Below are positions 1 to 5,434 of a stretch of DNA of 21,596 nucleotides, piece by piece. This DNA is from a virus. The translations under genes were made by a program, and so were the position numbers. The notes under the pieces were generated by a model. The model was not told where the DNA came from. It saw nothing but the letters and a program-made list of their open reading frames with translations, and did no database searches. Within the stretch, counting starts at the first letter, position 1, and each line of letters opens with the position of its first letter. Location: positions 1 to 21,596 of the IMG/VR virus record IMGVR_UViG_3300007523_000101. One strand, written 5' to 3'.

Positions 1-830
1 CACACGAAAGAGGTTTTATAGCGGAAGCCCCAAGCCGCAATAATCGGAAGGCACTCAAAAAGCAAGGGTGACGTTACCCAAAGAAAAAGGACTGCATCCG
101 GCTCGCAAAGCTCTTTGATCGGCATTGCGCTCAGCTCGGAAATGCTCATTGATGGATAATGAAATTTAGCGGGGCCGTAATCCTCAGTAAGTTTATCGCC
201 GTATTTCCACGGAGGATCAGCATAAATGACCCGAAATTTTGCGTCGGGCAATAATGCCGCGGCTTTAACCTTCACGGACCGAACCGTCCTTCTAACCTCG
301 TTAATTTTCTTTTTCCCCTCAAAAACTTCCTGCGCAAGATCCGGGTGAGTCACGGCGAGCTCCTCCATGGCCTCAAACTTTTTGCCCGCCCGCCGGATGG
401 TTGACTCGTTAACTCCGTGCTCTTTGGCCAAGGACTCGGCGGTTTTCAAAGTGTCCAATTTGGACACTTTGTTTTTGTCAGCGTTTGTGTTTCCGGTTGG
501 AGCCCCGACCGCCTTCTTCGTCCGGGAATGACGCCTACCGCGAAGCCAACTGAGTTGATCCGGCGAAAGGTTACGCCTGCCAAGCTGGTTTGCATCCATC
601 CAGTCCATTGCGGCATCAGCATCGGCAAAAACCATTGCCACCGTCTCAAACGGAATGCCCAGCCGTGTGCAAATCTCGAATCGGTTGTGGCCGTCGATCA
701 GGGTGCCATCCCAGGTTACCAGCGGGTCACTGCAACCGTGCGCGACAAGGTTGGCTTCGAGCTGGGCAAGTTCCTCGGGAGAGAGTGGCGGGATCAGTTT
801 CTGAAATGCGGGATCAATTTTCGGGGTCAT
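1..830 (-). CDS. ParB-like / MT-A70 family DNA adenine methyltransferase (partial, 3' end off window)
   Basis: Read on the minus strand from ATG at 830-828; 276 codons stay open to the window edge. Residues about 10-95 look like a ParB N-terminal domain, with DGHNR at 46-50. Residues about 130-152 read as a helix-turn-helix (ESLAKEHGVNESTIRR). The MT-A70 motif DPPW is at 205-208, followed by the family-typical FLWVTSPLLFECLPI and GFRYKTSFV. MT-A70 enzymes transfer a methyl group from AdoMet to N6 of adenine; the ParB and HTH parts probably contact DNA. Likely roles are protecting phage DNA from host restriction or regulating early genes (inference). It is the only leftward gene here and has its own promoter just upstream. 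No Shine-Dalgarno precedes the ATG, and the predicted transcription start falls within about 0-2 nt of it. The C-terminal third is outside the window. Confidence 0.88.
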   Translation of the reverse strand, partial: MTPKIDPAFQKLIPPLSPEELAQLEANLVAHGCSDPLVTWDGTLIDGHNRFEICTRLGIPFETVAMVFADADAAMDWMDANQLGRRNLSPDQLSWLRGRRHSRTKKAVGAPTGNTNADKNKVSKLDTLKTAESLAKEHGVNESTIRRAGKKFEAMEELAVTHPDLAQEVFEGKKKINEVRRTVRSVKVKAAALLPDAKFRVIYADPPWKYGDKLTEDYGPAKFHYPSMSISELSAMPIKELCEPDAVLFLWVTSPLLFECLPIIAAWGFRYKTSFV

Positions 831-838
831 TTGCGAGA

Positions 839-866
839 ATCATACCGTAACCGCGTTAAGAGTCAA
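839..866 (-). promoter_or_regulatory. Sigma70-type promoter for the leftward methyltransferase gene
   Basis: On the minus strand, TTGACT (866-861) is followed after 16 nt by TATGAT (844-839). Each hexamer matches the sigma70 consensus at 5 of 6 positions. Only 8 nt separate the -10 element from the ATG, so the transcript should start at or next to the start codon. Confidence 0.6.
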
Positions 867-922
867 AACTTTTTTCGCGTGGATGAGTTTGATTCCTAGC
901 GAGTTATGAAGAGCGCGTAAAA

Positions 923-951
923 AATAACAAGAAATAGCTTGATCTGTTATT
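923..951. repeat. Inverted repeat, candidate operator in the divergent promoter region
   Basis: Perfect 7-bp arms AATAACA (923-929) and TGTTATT (945-951) are separated by 15 nt, and the right arm lies between the -35 and -10 of the rightward promoter. The location suits a repressor site, for example for the ribbon-helix-helix protein encoded just downstream (inference). Confidence 0.4.
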
Positions 952-966
952 GCGCTACGGTATTAT
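939..966 (+). promoter_or_regulatory. Rightward early promoter
   Basis: TTGATC (939-944), a 16-nt spacer, then TATTAT (961-966). The -10 matches sigma70 at 5 of 6 positions and the -35 at 4 of 6. The predicted transcription start, about 973, coincides with the GTG at 974, so the first gene may be translated from a leaderless mRNA. A TTG at 950 would lie upstream of this start site and is therefore disfavoured. Confidence 0.5.
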
Positions 967-973
967 TTCGGTT

Positions 974-1132
974 GTGAAACAAAAAGCATCACCCAAAAAG
1001 ACGCGAACCAGCGTGAGCGTCTCCATCCCGTCAACGCTCCTGAAAAAGGGGCAAACCACCGCTCACAATCTAGATCAATCGTTTAGCTATTTTGTGACGC
1101 GGTTGCTCCGAAAAGAACTCGAATCGAAATGA
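974..1132 (+). CDS. Small ribbon-helix-helix DNA-binding protein
   Basis: A 52-aa protein from GTG 974. The pattern TSVSVSIPSTLLKKG followed by two predicted helices ending in FVTRLLRKEL fits the Arc/MetJ-type ribbon-helix-helix fold: an alternating beta strand, then two helices. Such proteins bind DNA as dimers, usually as repressors. It is the first gene of the rightward early operon and sits beside an inverted repeat that overlaps the promoter, so autoregulation is plausible. An upstream in-frame TTG at 950 would add 8 residues but precedes the predicted transcription start. The basic N-terminus (KQKASPKKTRT) is typical of a DNA-binding arm. The fold assignment comes from pattern only. Confidence 0.6.
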   Translation: MKQKASPKKTRTSVSVSIPSTLLKKGQTTAHNLDQSFSYFVTRLLRKELESK

Positions 1133-1150
1133 TCCCTGCAACCCACACTG

Positions 1151-1173
1151 AAAACCACCAACAAAAAAATATC
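1151..1173 (+). promoter_or_regulatory. G-free A/C-rich leader before the gene at 1174
   Basis: 23 nt without a single G (AAAACCACCAACAAAAA then AATATC) abut the ATG, and no Shine-Dalgarno is present. Similar leaders occur before 1378, 1670 and 3270. Confidence 0.5.
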
Positions 1174-1347
1174 ATGATCGAACTCCTATCACTTATCTGC
1201 CTGATCGTCGCATCATTTGCGGCCTCATGCAAAATCACCGAACTCGCAACCAAAAAGCAGCAGGACCTAAAATGGCGCGAATGGTGCGAAAACCTGCGGC
1301 CTGGAGCCGGGCCAGACGGGCTGGACCGCGACGGCAACAGACCCTGA
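1174..1347 (+). CDS. Small putative membrane-anchored protein, unknown function
   Basis: A 57-aa protein. The N-terminus is hydrophobic (IELLSLICLIVASFAASC, residues 2-19). A charged region (TKKQQDLKWREWCENLR) and a Gly/Pro/Asp tail follow. This looks like a single N-terminal membrane segment or an atypical signal peptide; the Cys at 19 lacks a good lipobox. ATG 1174 is chosen because it follows the A/C-rich leader seen before neighbouring genes and opens directly into the hydrophobic stretch. The in-frame ATG at 1129 overlaps the stop of the previous gene (ATGA) and would add 15 polar residues, so it remains possible. No family is recognised. An early position behind a regulator suggests a host-interaction role (inference). 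Confidence 0.5.
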   Translation: MIELLSLICLIVASFAASCKITELATKKQQDLKWREWCENLRPGAGPDGLDRDGNRP

Positions 1348-1354
1348 ACCCGAG

Positions 1355-1377
1355 AATCAAAATCAACCCATAAAAAA
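1355..1377 (+). promoter_or_regulatory. G-free A/C-rich leader before the gene at 1378
   Basis: 23 nt with no G (AATCAAAATCAACCC then ATAAAAAA) directly precede the ATG. There is no Shine-Dalgarno. Confidence 0.5.
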
Positions 1378-1647
1378 ATGACGAAAAGAACAACAATCGA
1401 AATCGACGTCGAAATCGAATACGACTACGACCCAGGCACGGAACCCTATATCTCCGGGGCTCCTGAGGACTGCTACCCCGGCGAGGACCCCGGGGTTGAG
1501 ATCCAGAGCATCGAGTTAGTCCACCAGACCCGAGATGTCATCACTGGCAAAGTCTCGACCGCTAGGCTCGACATTGTGGACCATATAGACCCAGCCATCC
1601 TCAGCGCAATTGAGGACAATCTCATCCAAGACGGACCCGCAGAATAA
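1378..1647 (+). CDS. Small acidic protein, unknown function
   Basis: An 89-aa protein with a strongly acidic composition. The N-terminus alternates as a beta strand (TTIEIDVEIEYDYDPGTEPY). Next comes a Gly/Pro/Asp-rich stretch (SGAPEDCYPGEDPGVEIQS), then a strand and a helical end (DPAILSAIEDNLIQ). The ATG follows an A/C-rich leader with no Shine-Dalgarno. I do not recognise a named family. The acidity raises the possibility of a DNA-mimic or host-inhibitor role, but nothing beyond charge supports it. It lies in the early operon between a membrane-type small protein and the recombination module. Confidence 0.65.
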   Translation: MTKRTTIEIDVEIEYDYDPGTEPYISGAPEDCYPGEDPGVEIQSIELVHQTRDVITGKVSTARLDIVDHIDPAILSAIEDNLIQDGPAE

Positions 1648-1669
1648 ACCACCAACTAAAACCAAAATT
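1643..1669 (+). promoter_or_regulatory. G-free A/C-rich leader before the gene at 1670
   Basis: 27 nt with no G (including ACCACCAACTAAAACC) separate the stop region of the previous gene from the ATG. There is no Shine-Dalgarno. The motif closely resembles the leader before 1174. Confidence 0.5.
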
Positions 1670-1945
1670 ATGAATACAACAACACCGGCTGAAACGCCAA
1701 AAGACATCATTGCAGAAATGAAAGCTGCGACAGACCGCGAGGGGATCGAATCAGTCTGCCTCCTCATCACGAAAGGTTCGGGGGGGCCATTCTGGAATGT
1801 TTTCACACGCACCGGAAATGCGAGTGGCACGACGCTGGAAAAGGCTATCGACGCCTCAAAGCTGATTGAGGGGACGCGCATCAAAAACCTGAGGGCAGAA
1901 GCAGCCCTCATCGGAATGACACTCGTTAAGGAGGAATCGAAATGA
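1670..1945 (+). CDS. Hypothetical protein directly upstream of the RecT-like gene
   Basis: A 91-aa protein from ATG 1670; an upstream in-frame TTG at 1610 would run through the previous gene and is rejected. The N-terminus is Thr/Pro-rich. The body mixes strands (SVCLLITKGSGGPFWNVFTR) with a C-terminal helix (LEKAIDASKLIEGTRIKNLRAEAALIG). The 3' end contains a strong Shine-Dalgarno, AAGGAGG at 1928-1934. The stop overlaps the next start as ATGA, so translation of the RecT-like gene is probably coupled to this one. No family is recognised. Position suggests a recombination accessory or early regulatory protein (inference). Confidence 0.6.
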   Translation: MNTTTPAETPKDIIAEMKAATDREGIESVCLLITKGSGGPFWNVFTRTGNASGTTLEKAIDASKLIEGTRIKNLRAEAALIGMTLVKEESK

Positions 1946-2601
1946 GCGCAACCGAGACCCAAATCACTGACGTGCAATTTCAAATCTCCCGCGAGTCGGA
2001 AGCGTTTGAACTGGTCCAACGCCAAGCGAAAATGCTGGCAGCATCAACCCTCATCCCTAAGGAATTCCAGGGCAATATGTCCAACTGCGCCATCGGGTTG
2101 AATATCGCCAAGCGTCTTGGGGCTGACCCGTTCATGGTCCTTCAGAATATCGACATCATCCACGGTCGCCCCGGATTCAGAGCGTCGTTCCTCATTGCGA
2201 TGGTCAACGCCAGTGGCCGATTCACCCCGCTGAAATTTAAGATGACGGGCGAGGGCATGACGAAAACTTGCGTTGCGGTCACGACAGACAAGGACAGCGG
2301 CGAGATCGTAGAGGGGCCGGAAGTCTCAATGCAGATGGCTAAGGCAGAAGGCTGGTCGGAAAAGGCGGGCAGCAAATGGAAGACCATGCCTGACTTGATG
2401 CTCCGCTATCGAGCAGGAGCTTTCTTCGCGCGAATCTATGCACCGGACATTACGTTGGGAATGCAAACTGCTGAAGAGTTACGCGACGTAAAAGGCTTCG
2501 AGACGGCAAAGCAAGTGCAAGCCATCTCCGAACCGCTTGACCCGTTTACTCCGCCTGAGTTGCCAGAGGCCACCGCCACCGCAGAAGAGGAATCTGAATG
2601 A
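1942..2601 (+). CDS. RecT-like single-strand annealing protein
   Basis: A 219-aa protein. The region ASTLIPKEFQGNMSNCAIGLNIAKRLGADPFMVLQNIDIIHGRPGFRASFL matches the core of phage RecT-type annealing proteins in its order of motifs. The later segment MAKAEGWSEKAGSKWKTMPDLMLRYRAGAFFARIYAP is equally characteristic. RecT-type proteins bind single-stranded DNA left by a partner exonuclease and anneal homologous strands. The C-terminal about 30 residues are Pro/Glu-rich and acidic. The start at ATG 1942 has AAGGAGG 7 nt upstream and overlaps the preceding stop; its own stop overlaps the YqaJ start as ATGA. The pairing with YqaJ is the classic two-gene annealing system. RecT-like family membership rests on motif recall rather than a search. 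Confidence 0.78.
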   Translation: MSATETQITDVQFQISRESEAFELVQRQAKMLAASTLIPKEFQGNMSNCAIGLNIAKRLGADPFMVLQNIDIIHGRPGFRASFLIAMVNASGRFTPLKFKMTGEGMTKTCVAVTTDKDSGEIVEGPEVSMQMAKAEGWSEKAGSKWKTMPDLMLRYRAGAFFARIYAPDITLGMQTAEELRDVKGFETAKQVQAISEPLDPFTPPELPEATATAEEESE

Positions 2602-3239
2602 ATATCTTTCGCGACATTGAACAGGGCTCGCCCGAGTGGATCGCCATCCGCAAGGGCCACCCGACGGCTTCCCGTTTCTCTGACATCATCACGGCGGCGA
2701 AAGGCGAGTTGTCGAAAAGCTCCACGGGCTACATCCGCGAGCTAATCGGCGAGTCGTTTTGCCCTGACTGGGAGGAGTGGCTCGGCAACAAATTTACGGA
2801 CCGGGGCAAAGAGACCGAGCCGGAAGCTCGGGATGCGTTCGCAACTATTCTTGACGGCACCCTTAGAGTTGAGGAAGTCGGCTTCGTCCTGGGGGATGAT
2901 GGCGTCTGCGGATGCTCTCCAGACGGCCTAATCTATAAGGGCGACTTGCTCGTTTCTGGGGTGGAAATCAAATGCCCGTCGCCAAAGGTCCACGTCGGCT
3001 ATGTATTAGATGGGGGACTGCCCGCTGCCTACGCACAACAGGTCCATGGCTCAATGGCTATTACAGGAGTGCCTGAGTGGCATTTCTGGAGCTATTTCCC
3101 CGGCCTGATGCCGTTGCATATCATCGTTAAACGAAACGACTACACCGCAAAACTCGGAACCGCTCTAGCGCAATTTGTGGCGAGCTATAAGGCGGCTTAT
3201 GCCGACGCTCTCCCACGGCTCAAAATTCCCAATCAGTAA
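2598..3239 (+). CDS. YqaJ-type viral recombination exonuclease
   Basis: A 213-aa protein with the YqaJ/lambda-exonuclease layout. QGSPEWIAIRKGHPTASRFSD is at residues 9-29, and GKETEPEARDAF (70-81) carries the first acidic motif. SPDG at 107-110 supplies the catalytic Asp (D109), and the EIK motif at 123-125 supplies Glu and Lys; Q148 lies in the later QQVH helix. The family is the PD-(D/E)XK nuclease group that resects double-stranded ends 5' to 3', giving single strands to the annealing protein. Its start overlaps the RecT-like stop, so the two are translationally coupled. Length is normal for the family and no catalytic residue is missing. Confidence 0.88.
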   Translation: MNIFRDIEQGSPEWIAIRKGHPTASRFSDIITAAKGELSKSSTGYIRELIGESFCPDWEEWLGNKFTDRGKETEPEARDAFATILDGTLRVEEVGFVLGDDGVCGCSPDGLIYKGDLLVSGVEIKCPSPKVHVGYVLDGGLPAAYAQQVHGSMAITGVPEWHFWSYFPGLMPLHIIVKRNDYTAKLGTALAQFVASYKAAYADALPRLKIPNQ

Positions 3240-3269
3240 CCAACACCAAAAACCAAACAGAAAAACATC
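3238..3269 (+). promoter_or_regulatory. A/C-rich leader before the SSB-like gene
   Basis: 32 nt of almost pure A/C containing one G at 3260 (AACCAACACCAAAAACC, then AAACAGAAAAACATC). It directly precedes the ATG without a Shine-Dalgarno and matches the leaders at 1151, 1355 and 1643. Confidence 0.5.
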
Positions 3270-3551
3270 ATGAGAAAAGCACAAATCGACGTTACAAAAA
3301 TCATCAAAGCAAAACTCTACAAGGGCAAGAAAGGCACTTACCTGGACCTGACCTTTATCGACAACAAAGACGGGGAAGACGAGTGGGGGAACATGGGCTT
3401 CATCGTGCAAGACCTTGGAAAAGAAGCGCGGGAAGCTGGTGAGAAAGGGCCGATCCTTGGCAACTGGAAGGAGATCGCAACTAAGAAAGCTTCTGCGGCC
3501 AGTCCTGAACCTACCACCGAACAAGACGACTCAAAGGCCCTCCCGTTTTGA
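3270..3551 (+). CDS. Putative phage single-stranded DNA-binding protein with SSB-like C-terminal tail
   Basis: A 93-aa protein. Residues about 3-65 alternate as strands (IDVTKIIKAKLYKGKKGTYL, then DLTFID, then MGFIVQDLGKEAR), consistent with a small OB-like beta barrel. A flexible Ala/Ser/Pro/Thr linker follows, then an acidic tip ending DDSKALPF. Bacterial SSBs end in an acidic stretch closing with ...PF, which recruits repair and replication partners, so the tail is a strong hint. It sits directly after the RecT-like and YqaJ genes, where phages often encode an SSB. The mapping to a specific family is by pattern, and a general recombination accessory protein is the alternative. Confidence 0.55.
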   Translation: MRKAQIDVTKIIKAKLYKGKKGTYLDLTFIDNKDGEDEWGNMGFIVQDLGKEAREAGEKGPILGNWKEIATKKASAASPEPTTEQDDSKALPF

Positions 3552-3598
3552 GCAATCTCCGGTTGGGCATCAACACCCAGCCGGACCCATTTTTAATC

Positions 3599-3781
3599 AT
3601 GACTGAGCGTGATCTAATAATCCACCAGCTTCACAAAATCCACGGAACCAAAACCAAATCTGAACTTATGCACGAACTTTATTACCGCAACCTTTGCAGC
3701 GACCTTTGCCTATGCCTTGACGACATCGCAACTCTGGATTTGTTGCGAGCTTACAACGCTGGACTGCGGGAGGCTCAATGA
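3599..3781 (+). CDS. Small hypothetical protein
   Basis: A 60-aa, mostly helical protein (TKSELMHELYYRN, then LDDIATLDLLRAYNAGLREAQ). The C-terminal helix-rich part ends in overlap with the next gene (ATGA). ATG 3599 is taken as the start. An in-frame TTG at 3548 overlaps the stop of the SSB-like gene and would add 17 residues, so the N-terminus is uncertain. No family is recognised. It is co-oriented and tightly packed within the recombination/replication operon. Confidence 0.5.
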   Translation: MTERDLIIHQLHKIHGTKTKSELMHELYYRNLCSDLCLCLDDIATLDLLRAYNAGLREAQ

Positions 3782-4089
3782 GCAACAAATCCCCATCTCG
3801 CGTAGTCCCTAAACAAATACTTGACCTCACTCGGTTGATGGAATTTGCTAAGGCGAACGGATTCCCGAACGCAAGTTCGCTGATTTGGGAGGTGAATAAT
3901 CCCGAATTTCCCGCAGAGGACCTGAAGACATTGCTGGACGATTGCTGCGGCGAGGCTCGGGTGACATTCGGAATTGACCTCGGCATTACCCCGCTGATAG
4001 CTCGGCGGGACACAGACGAAGATGGCAATGATGGCGAAGATTATTTCGCTAATGACACGCCATGGACCAGCGCGGAGGGGAAGAAATGA
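3778..4089 (+). CDS. Hypothetical protein in the replication operon
   Basis: A 103-aa protein. A basic N-terminus (SNKSPSRVVPKQILDL) leads into helices (LTRLMEFAKANGFPNASSLIWEV, then AEDLKTLLDDCCGEARV). The C-terminal about 30 residues are acidic and end in DTPWTSAEGKK. The start overlaps the previous stop (ATGA), with GGGAGG at 3768-3773 as ribosome binding site, so it is probably coupled. The stop overlaps the VRR-NUC start in the same way. No known domain is recognised. Its place between an SSB-like protein and a nuclease suggests a replication accessory role (inference). Confidence 0.6.
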   Translation: MSNKSPSRVVPKQILDLTRLMEFAKANGFPNASSLIWEVNNPEFPAEDLKTLLDDCCGEARVTFGIDLGITPLIARRDTDEDGNDGEDYFANDTPWTSAEGKK

Positions 4090-4520
4090 ATATCCGAGAT
4101 TTGACCGACAAGCAAAAGCTCCTGATGTCCACCAAGGACCGGAAATCATTTGGTAAATCTGGAGTAACATACGACGAGGCGGAAGCGGGTGCCGTTGCGA
4201 AGTCCGAAATGGAATTGCAGGGGCAGCTTTACAGTCTGCTATACCGTCGCGGTCACCGGCCCCGAATGCAGCCCACCCGAAAACGCAGCCAGATTGCGCC
4301 AGGGATGCCCGACATCGCCTTTGAAATTCACGGCCTAAGCGTCCACTGGGAAGTCAAATTGCCGGGGAAGAATCCGACCCCGCAGCAATACAAATGCCAC
4401 CGGGAACTAGCAGCGGCTCCGAACGGGGCTATCGTCCGCGTGATCCGCTCGTACCGGGAAGGGCTTGACAACCTGGCTGAGATGTCTTCCGTGAATAAAA
4501 CGCTTGCCATAGACGGCTGA
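4086..4520 (+). CDS. VRR-NUC domain nuclease
   Basis: A 144-aa protein. The VRR-NUC (PD-(D/E)XK) signature is present in order. E43 sits in SEMELQGQLYSLL. PGMPDI at 72-77 supplies D76. HWEVK supplies E89 and K91. The Q-containing helix TPQQYKCHREL (98-108) follows, and the strand AIVRVIRSYREGLDNL ends the domain. Phage VRR-NUC proteins are structure-specific nucleases, some acting as Holliday-junction resolvases. ATG 4086 overlaps the preceding stop and has GGAGGGG at 4074-4080; an earlier in-frame ATG at 4062 lacks this context. The extra about 38 N-terminal residues are polar and not part of the domain. The role in resolving replication or recombination intermediates is inferred from the neighbours. 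Confidence 0.82.
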   Translation: MNIRDLTDKQKLLMSTKDRKSFGKSGVTYDEAEAGAVAKSEMELQGQLYSLLYRRGHRPRMQPTRKRSQIAPGMPDIAFEIHGLSVHWEVKLPGKNPTPQQYKCHRELAAAPNGAIVRVIRSYREGLDNLAEMSSVNKTLAIDG

Positions 4521-4522
4521 AC

Positions 4523-4576
4523 TTGACAATAATACACAGTGTATGCTTTTATACACGAAACTTTGACAAAATGCAC
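4523..4576 (+). promoter_or_regulatory. AT-rich block with palindromic half-sites before the replication initiator
   Basis: A perfect palindrome with a 1-nt centre, ATACAC-A-GTGTAT (4532-4544), is followed after 6 nt by a third half-site ATACAC (4551-4556). Two copies of TTGACA (4523-4528 and 4563-4568) flank the cluster, each followed by a similar A-rich stretch ending in CAC. The second copy abuts the gene start at 4571. The layout suits an operator or origin element controlling the initiator gene. No -10 box lies at ideal distance from either TTGACA, so promoter activity is uncertain. Confidence 0.45.
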
Positions 4577-5434
4577 TTTACAAAACTTTTTTCTTCAATT
4601 TTAGATTCTACCATTTGGCAGGAACCAGCCCATACGAAACTTACTTGGATCACGATGCTTGCCATGGTTGACCGCCACGGCGAGGTCCACGCATCAATTC
4701 CCGGCCTTGCGGCTAGAACGGGTGTTTCTATACAAGAATGCGAGGAGGCTTTAGCCAGTTTCCAGACGCCAGACCCCTATAGTCGGACGAAAGACCACGA
4801 AGGAAAGCGGGTGAAAGTGATAGATGGCGGCTGGGCTTTACTGAACCACGGGAAGTACTGTACTCTCCTAAGTGCCGAAGAGAGAAGGGAATACAACCGG
4901 GGGAAGCAGGCTGAGTACCGGGCTCTTGCCAAGGCCGCAAACCTGGCAATGACTGTCAATGACACAAATACACAGGCAGCTACAAATGTATCAAATGCAC
5001 ACATAGTAGATGTAGATGTAGATGTAGATGTAGATGTAGATGTAGATGTAGATGTAGATGTAGAAAAAGAATTACCGGAACCTACGGTTCCTCCCATCAT
5101 TGCTGCGTGGAATTTGTGCGGATGTTTCCCCAAAGTCTCGAGCCTGGGGGCAAAGCGCAAAGCGATATTCTCAGCAAGGATGCGCGACCGCTATTTCCGG
5201 GATCATGCCTTGGAGGCGATTCAGATGATTTCCAAGAGCGATTTTTGCACCGGGAAAAACGACCGTGGTTGGGTGGCAAACCTCAACTGGTTCCTCCGCC
5301 CCGGCAAGGTGGAGGAAATCATGGAGGGCGCATTCAGCCGCCGAGGGAACCAAAAAACCGCCACGGACAACGCAATCAAACCCGGCGAATACAAAAACCT
5401 TGTATTTGACCCCAACACACCTGAAAACCAATGA
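4571..5434 (+). CDS. O-like replication initiator protein
   Basis: A 287-aa protein. Residues about 6-98 resemble the winged-helix N-terminus of phage replication initiators (SILDSTIWQEPAHTKLTW, then GLAARTGVSIQECEEAL, then GGWALLNHGKY). A charged helix (AEERREYNRGKQAEYRALAKAA) and a linker of nine Val-Asp pairs (146-164) follow. The C-terminal domain, about 170-260, runs IIAAWNLCG, RKAIFSARM and ISKSDFCTG, then WVANLNWFLRPGKVEEIMEGAF. This is the helicase-recruiting type seen in O- and DnaT-like proteins. Proteins of this kind bind the origin and bring in the DnaC-like loader and host DnaB. ATG 4571 is chosen because it opens straight into the domain; TTG 4523 would translate the upstream half-site region. 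The stop overlaps the DnaC-like start. Confidence 0.78.
   Translation: MHFTKLFSSILDSTIWQEPAHTKLTWITMLAMVDRHGEVHASIPGLAARTGVSIQECEEALASFQTPDPYSRTKDHEGKRVKVIDGGWALLNHGKYCTLLSAEERREYNRGKQAEYRALAKAANLAMTVNDTNTQAATNVSNAHIVDVDVDVDVDVDVDVDVDVEKELPEPTVPPIIAAWNLCGCFPKVSSLGAKRKAIFSARMRDRYFRDHALEAIQMISKSDFCTGKNDRGWVANLNWFLRPGKVEEIMEGAFSRRGNQKTATDNAIKPGEYKNLVFDPNTPENQ
5007..5064 (+). repeat. Tandem hexanucleotide repeat (TAGATG, 9 full copies plus 4 nt)
   Basis: Nine uninterrupted copies of TAGATG (5007-5060) and a partial TAGA lie inside the initiator gene and encode alternating Val-Asp. Each unit is two codons, so copy-number change by slippage would alter linker length without shifting the frame. Confidence 0.95.

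Noticed and set aside
417-899. A 160-codon rightward open frame
   Set aside because: It is the antisense shadow of the ParB-HTH-MT-A70 gene, whose domains are clear on the other strand.
4523-4555. TTGACA with TATGCT or TATACA as a sigma70 promoter
   Set aside because: Spacings are 13 and 21 nt, both outside the usual 16-18 nt, so it is recorded only as a regulatory block.
5007-5064. The TAGATG array as a CRISPR or regulatory repeat array
   Set aside because: The unit is 6 nt with no spacers and it is coding; it is a microsatellite within the initiator gene.
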